A stretch of DNA of 64,000 nt from Candidatus Oscillibacter pullicola (lineage in GTDB: Bacteria; Bacillota; Clostridia; Oscillospirales; Oscillospiraceae): positions 1-64,000 of the forward strand of contig DWXY01000124.1 in NCBI GenBank assembly GCA_019118935.1. The letters are read 5' to 3'. The notes below the pieces were generated by a model that ran no database searches, was not told the DNA's origin, and saw nothing but the letters and a program-made list of their open reading frames with translations. This document shows, piece by piece, positions 60,611-64,000 of this stretch (positions are counted from its first letter, which is position 1; each line of letters begins with the position of its first letter). The translations under genes and the position numbers were made by a program.

Positions 60611-62457
60611 GTATGCGCCTCCTGTACCGCCCGGGCGATGCCCGCGGCGTCGATTCCGGCCTCCTGTTCCAGCTGGGGCACCGTGCCCTCCGGCAGGAAG
60701 GTCTTGCCCAGGTTGATGAGCACCAGCTTCTCCGGCGCCTGGCCGTGCTGGGCCAGGATGGCCGCCGCCCGCTGGCCCACGCACCCGGCGCCGAAGGCGT
60801 CCTCCGCCACCGCCAGCAGCTTCTTCCCCGCCAGCCAGGGCGCCAGCGTCTCATACTCCAGGGGGGAGATCTGATTCAGCTTCAGCACCTCCGTCCGGAT
60901 GCCCTGCCGTTCCAGCAGGTCCGCCGCCGCCAGGGCCTGGTTCACCAGCACGCCGTAGGTGAGGATGGCGGCGTCCGCCCCCTCCCGGAGCCGGACCACC
61001 GGCGCGCCGGACCGGTCCTCCCGGTAATCGCCCTCGCCGCCCCGGGGATACCGGACCGCCACAGGGCCGTCGATCTCAAACAATGCCTGCCGCAGCATCC
61101 GCCGCAGCTCCGCGAAGCTGGCGGGGCACAGCACCGTGAACCCCGGGATCTCCGACAGGAACAGCGCGTCGAAGCAGCCGTGGTGGGTCTCGCCGTCGGC
61201 GCCCACCAGACCCGCCCGGTCCACCCCCAGCACCACATGGAGCTGCTGGAGGGCCACGTCGTGGATCAGCATGTCGTAGCCCCGCTGCAGGAAGGACGAG
61301 TACACGGCAAACACCGGGAGCATCCCCTGCTTGGCAAGGCCCGCCGCCATTGCCACCCCGTGCCCCTCGGCGATGGCCACGTCGAAGAACCGGTCCGGGA
61401 ACTCCCTGGCAAAGGGGGCAAGGCCGGTGCCGTCCGCCATGGCGGCGGTGATGGCGCAGACCCGCCCGTCCTCTGCGGCGCAGGCGGCCAGCGTCTTGCC
61501 GAACACGGCGGAGAAGTCGTCTCCCCCGCTCTTCTTCACAAGACCCGTCTCCGGGTCGAAGGGGCCCACGCCGTGGAACTTGTCCGGGTTCTGCTCCGCG
61601 AAGGCGTAGCCCTTGCCCTTCACCGTCTTCACATGGACCACCACCGGGCACTGGAGCTCCCGGGCCCAGGCCAGCACGTGGACCAGCCGGTCTAGGTCGT
61701 GGCCGTCGATGGGCCCCAGGTAGGTGAAGCCCATGTCCTCGAACAGGGTGCTGCCGGGCCACAGGGCCTTTTTCAGGGACGTCTTCACCTTGTGGTTGAA
61801 CCGGTACAGCCGGTTCTCCATGGGGTGCTGGCCGAAGAGGCTCCGGTACCACTTTTTAAAGTGATAGTAGGCGGGCTTGGAGCGGATCTGGCTCAGATGG
61901 CTGTCCACCGCCCCCACGTTGGGGTTGATGGACATGCCGTTGTCATTGAGGATCACGATCAGGGGCTCGCCGGAGGCGCCGGCGTTATTGAGCCCCTCGT
62001 AGGCCAGCCCCCCGGTGAGGGCGCCGTCCCCGATCAGGGCCAGAACGCTGTAATCCCCATGCTGTAAAGTTCTTGCCCTTGCCATTCCAAGAGCCACGGA
62101 AACGGAGTTGGAGGCGTGTCCGGCGATGAAGGCGTCGTGTTCGCTCTCCCGGGGCTTGGGGAAGCCGGAGAGGCCGCCGAACTGCCGCAGGGTGTCAAAC
62201 AGCGCCTGCCGGCCCGTGAGGGCCTTGTGGACGTAGCACTGGTGCCCCACGTCGAACACCAGCCGGTCCTTCGACGTGTCGAAGACCCGGTGGATGGCCA
62301 CCGTCAGCTCCACCGCCCCCAGGTTGGAGGCCAGATGCCCGCCGGTTTTGGACACATGCTCCACCAGGAACTGCCGCAGCTCCCGGCACAGGGGCTCCAG
62401 CTGGTCCCGGTCCAGGGCCTTCACGTCCGCCGGGGTATGGATATTCTCTAAGATCAA
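60607..62457 (-). CDS. dxs: 1-deoxy-D-xylulose-5-phosphate synthase
   Basis: Dxs makes the first MEP-pathway intermediate from pyruvate and glyceraldehyde-3-phosphate. The 616-residue protein has the catalytic-region His in SKTGGHLASNLGAVELTVA, the thiamine diphosphate motif GDGALTGGLAYEGLNNAG, and transketolase C-terminal features (YSSFLQRGYDMLIHDVALQ, DRAGLVGADGETHHG). It uses a TTG start with GGAGG upstream. ispA, at the window end, belongs to the same pathway. Confidence 0.96.
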   Translation of the reverse strand: MILENIHTPADVKALDRDQLEPLCRELRQFLVEHVSKTGGHLASNLGAVELTVAIHRVFDTSKDRLVFDVGHQCYVHKALTGRQALFDTLRQFGGLSGFPKPRESEHDAFIAGHASNSVSVALGMARARTLQHGDYSVLALIGDGALTGGLAYEGLNNAGASGEPLIVILNDNGMSINPNVGAVDSHLSQIRSKPAYYHFKKWYRSLFGQHPMENRLYRFNHKVKTSLKKALWPGSTLFEDMGFTYLGPIDGHDLDRLVHVLAWARELQCPVVVHVKTVKGKGYAFAEQNPDKFHGVGPFDPETGLVKKSGGDDFSAVFGKTLAACAAEDGRVCAITAAMADGTGLAPFAREFPDRFFDVAIAEGHGVAMAAGLAKQGMLPVFAVYSSFLQRGYDMLIHDVALQQLHVVLGVDRAGLVGADGETHHGCFDALFLSEIPGFTVLCPASFAELRRMLRQALFEIDGPVAVRYPRGGEGDYREDRSGAPVVRLREGADAAILTYGVLVNQALAAADLLERQGIRTEVLKLNQISPLEYETLAPWLAGKKLLAVAEDAFGAGCVGQRAAAILAQHGQAPEKLVLINLGKTFLPEGTVPQLEQEAGIDAAGIARAVQEAHT

Positions 62458-62473
62458 ATGACCCAGCCTCCTC

Positions 62474-63037
62474 TCAGCGGTGGAACAGGTGCAGAAACCG
62501 TCCCACCCAGTAGACCACGCTGGTGCTTTTGTTCAGGGCCACCGTCTTGCCCAGGGCCTTGCCGCCGATGGTGAGGCCGGACACCAGGGCCGTCACCGCC
62601 ACGCTCAGCAGCACGCTCTCCGGCAGGGCGAAGGCCGTCTGGAGCCGCACCACGATCACGGCGGTGGTGGTGCCGCTGACGATGCCGCAGATGTCCCCCA
62701 CCACGTCGTTGCAGACGCTGGACACCCGCCCGGCGTTCCGCAGCAGGACCAGCGCCTCCTTGGCGCCGGGCTCCTTGTGGGCGGCCATGGAGTGAAAGGG
62801 CCTGGGGTCCGCCGCCGTGACCGCCACGCCGATGATGTCGAACAGGATGCCCAGGCCGATGAACACCGCCAGCACCAGCGCGGCAGCCGCCGCGCCCGCG
62901 CCGCTGAGACTGGTCTCCGACGCAAGGCTCAATGCCGCGGACAGGACGATGGCAAGAAAAAAGACCTGCACGGCCCACCGGTAGGGGCCCGGCCTCTCCC
63001 GCTCCCGTCCGCGCTTTCGCTTTGGGGTATCGCTCAA
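62474..63037 (-). CDS. oapA: OLE-associated protein OapA (DUF21/CNNM-like membrane protein)
   Basis: A 187-residue membrane protein with three or four hydrophobic segments (WAVQVFFLAIVLSAALSLASE, AAAALVLAVFIGLGILFDIIGVAV, and a C-terminal pair). AADPRPFHSMAAHKEPGAKEALVLLRNAGRVSSVCNDVVGDICGIVSG resembles part of CorB/CNNM-type magnesium transport proteins. In Bacillus halodurans a protein of this type, OapA, binds OLE RNA at the membrane and is linked to magnesium and alcohol tolerance. Here it directly follows the candidate OLE RNA and precedes dxs, as in known OLE loci. The TTG at 63037 fits GGAGGG upstream. Confidence 0.82.
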   Translation of the reverse strand: MSDTPKRKRGRERERPGPYRWAVQVFFLAIVLSAALSLASETSLSGAGAAAAALVLAVFIGLGILFDIIGVAVTAADPRPFHSMAAHKEPGAKEALVLLRNAGRVSSVCNDVVGDICGIVSGTTTAVIVVRLQTAFALPESVLLSVAVTALVSGLTIGGKALGKTVALNKSTSVVYWVGRFLHLFHR

Positions 63038-63064
63038 AAAAAGTCCCTCCACTTGGGAATGAAT

Positions 63065-63728
63065 TCAAGTTGGCTAAGCCGGCGGCGGCGGAAAAGGTAA
63101 ATCTTACGGCTTAGGTACGGGTTGGATTTCCCCGCGGCACACCTCTCGTTGCCGATGGAGGCGGTTCCCCCTTCGGTGCCGCGGCACAGTGTCGCCAGCC
63201 ATGCCACCCGATCGCCACTTAGTCCGCACTGCAATCCCTTTTCAGCCCGGTCAGGACAGCCTAGGTGATTTCCACCCCAGTCGATCCGTCCCTTTAGCCT
63301 CTTTTGCAAACCGGGTTTCAGGGGGCGATCAAACGGGCCCTCCGGCCAGAGGGCCCCGCCTGTTGTTCCCCCATCCACCCGCCTCACGCAAGGCAGGCTA
63401 CGTCTGCACACAGCGTTACGGCCCCCCAGGGCCGATGCACCGCGCTGCAGGTTCATCAGCTGCTTCGTACGCGGCCCGGAATACCACACTGGGAGTACGT
63501 CCGCGCACAAGAACAGGTCTCCACGGAAACAGGGTCATCATCACCATGCCATTGGAAAGCGCCCTGAGTCCGCAAGCGCAGGCAAAGCCAGGCTTCCCCC
63601 CAGCACCCACCCGAAACTGGGCGTATCAAGCAGGCACCAGAGGTTTCATCGGTGTGCCCTTCAGAGGATTTTTAGCCCCTCCTTCGGAGACGGATGATCT
63701 GACTAGAATACTGCGCCGCCGCTTAGCG
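63065..63728 (-). ncRNA. OLE RNA (ornate, large, extremophilic RNA)
   Basis: A roughly 660-base non-coding segment on the minus strand sits between ispA and the oapA-dxs genes, the characteristic location of OLE RNA. It has its own promoter, many GC-rich pairing segments, and no credible reading frame. The 3' part runs through GAGGTGTGCCGCGGGG and ends near GGCTTAGCCAACTTG. Assignment rests on position, size and the oapA-like neighbour; I could not run a covariance model. OLE RNAs bind OapA at the membrane. The ends are approximate. Confidence 0.78.
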
Positions 63729-63734
63729 CCATAC

Positions 63735-63763
63735 AGTATATCACAAATCTAATAAATATACAA
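63735..63763 (-). promoter_or_regulatory. Promoter of the OLE RNA-oapA-dxs operon
   Basis: On the minus strand TTGTAT (63758-63763), 17 bases, TATACT (63735-63740). Transcription would start near 63728. Confidence 0.75.
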
Positions 63764-63845
63764 CATATTCCGTATATGCGTCCGTAAATTTTTTGTGACC
63801 GGCCGGGCTGTCCTCCCGGGGCGGACAGCCCCCGGCACCGGGCAG

Positions 63846-63870
63846 AAAAAGGGCCGCCGGACGGCGGCCC
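63846..63870 (-). terminator. Terminator after ispA
   Basis: GGGCCGCC and GGCGGCCC (63851-63858 with 63863-63870), followed on the minus strand by TTTTT. It separates ispA from the OLE RNA promoter. Confidence 0.8.
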
Positions 63871-63877
63871 CCGCTCT

Positions 63878-64000
63878 TCACTTGTTCCGCTCCGCCAGGG
63901 AGTCCGCCAGGGCGGCCAGGAAGCCGTCCGTGTCCCAGTCCGCCACCGCGGCCTTGGCCGCCTCCGTGCGGGCGCGGACCGCCCGGCCGCAGCCCTCCAG
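63878..64000 (-). CDS. ispA: Polyprenyl synthetase (farnesyl diphosphate synthase, IspA-type), C-terminal end only
   Basis: Only the last 40 residues are in the window: an Ala/Arg-rich helix followed by WDTDGFLAALADSLAERNK and a stop. This is the usual ending of IspA-type synthases. Position upstream of OLE RNA, oapA and dxs supports the call, since ispA is the gene found there in other OLE loci. The active-site DDxxD motifs lie outside the window. Confidence 0.7.
   Translation of the reverse strand: MEGCGRAVRARTEAAKAAVADWDTDGFLAALADSLAERNK

Overview
The window looks like a chromosomal segment of a GC-rich, spore-forming, anaerobic member of the Clostridia, closest in style to gut Oscillospiraceae (relatives of Flavonifractor, Intestinimonas or Oscillibacter). 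The evidence is the high GC content, sporulation and germination genes (spoIID-like, cwlD, yunB, spoIIM, sigH and a cotJ operon), a type A RNase P RNA, and an OLE RNA locus. The species assignment is an inference from gene content. I found no rRNA, tRNA or CRISPR array.

Layout. 1-2.4 kb: a BlaI/M56 antirepressor pair with two visible operators. 2.4-9.6 kb: pcrA, a nucleotidyltransferase, a HAD/pentapeptide pair, an EamA transporter, and a tagA-like gene with a thymidylate kinase. 9.7-16.1 kb: a Cys-rich micropeptide, mltG with a U32 peptidase, a FAD dehydrogenase, and an ABC-F ATPase. 16.2-24.6 kb: a lipoprotein-like sensor, dapA and asd, a SpoIID-like protein, queA, recN, and an amidase-domain protein. 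24.6-28.8 kb: an accessory island with two tyrosine recombinases, a HUH-type Rep protein, and about 1 kb of very GC-rich non-coding DNA. 28.8-32.9 kb: radA, cwlD, and cotJ with cotJA and cotJB fused. 33-41 kb: two paralogous membrane-tethered HTH regulators flanking ligA, yunB, murD and rnpB. 41-46.2 kb: yebC, nif3, trmK and a DUF1858 gene, then a zinc ribbon gene with sigH, and glmM. 47-50.6 kb: a divergent XRE pair and ruvCAB. 51.5-57.7 kb: an ECF sigma/DUF4179 anti-sigma pair, spoIIM-xerD, and tgt-yajC. 58.5-64 kb: the ispA - OLE RNA - oapA - dxs - tlyA - nadK - argR gene string.

The genes are mostly housekeeping: DNA repair and recombination (pcrA, recN, radA, ligA, ruvABC, xerD), wall precursors (murD, glmM, dapA, asd, mltG), queuosine tRNA modification (queA, tgt), and isoprenoid synthesis (ispA, dxs). 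Sporulation genes are interleaved among them.

The most unusual content is non-coding. Three copies of a roughly 0.7-kb element with terminal inverted repeats sit directly upstream of glmM, ruvC and tgt, and one copy has its core flipped relative to its ends. An OLE RNA lies between ispA and its partner gene oapA. The RNase P RNA carries a perfect 30-bp P12-region stem capped by about 165 nt of extra sequence. Several smaller hairpin repeat families are also scattered between genes.
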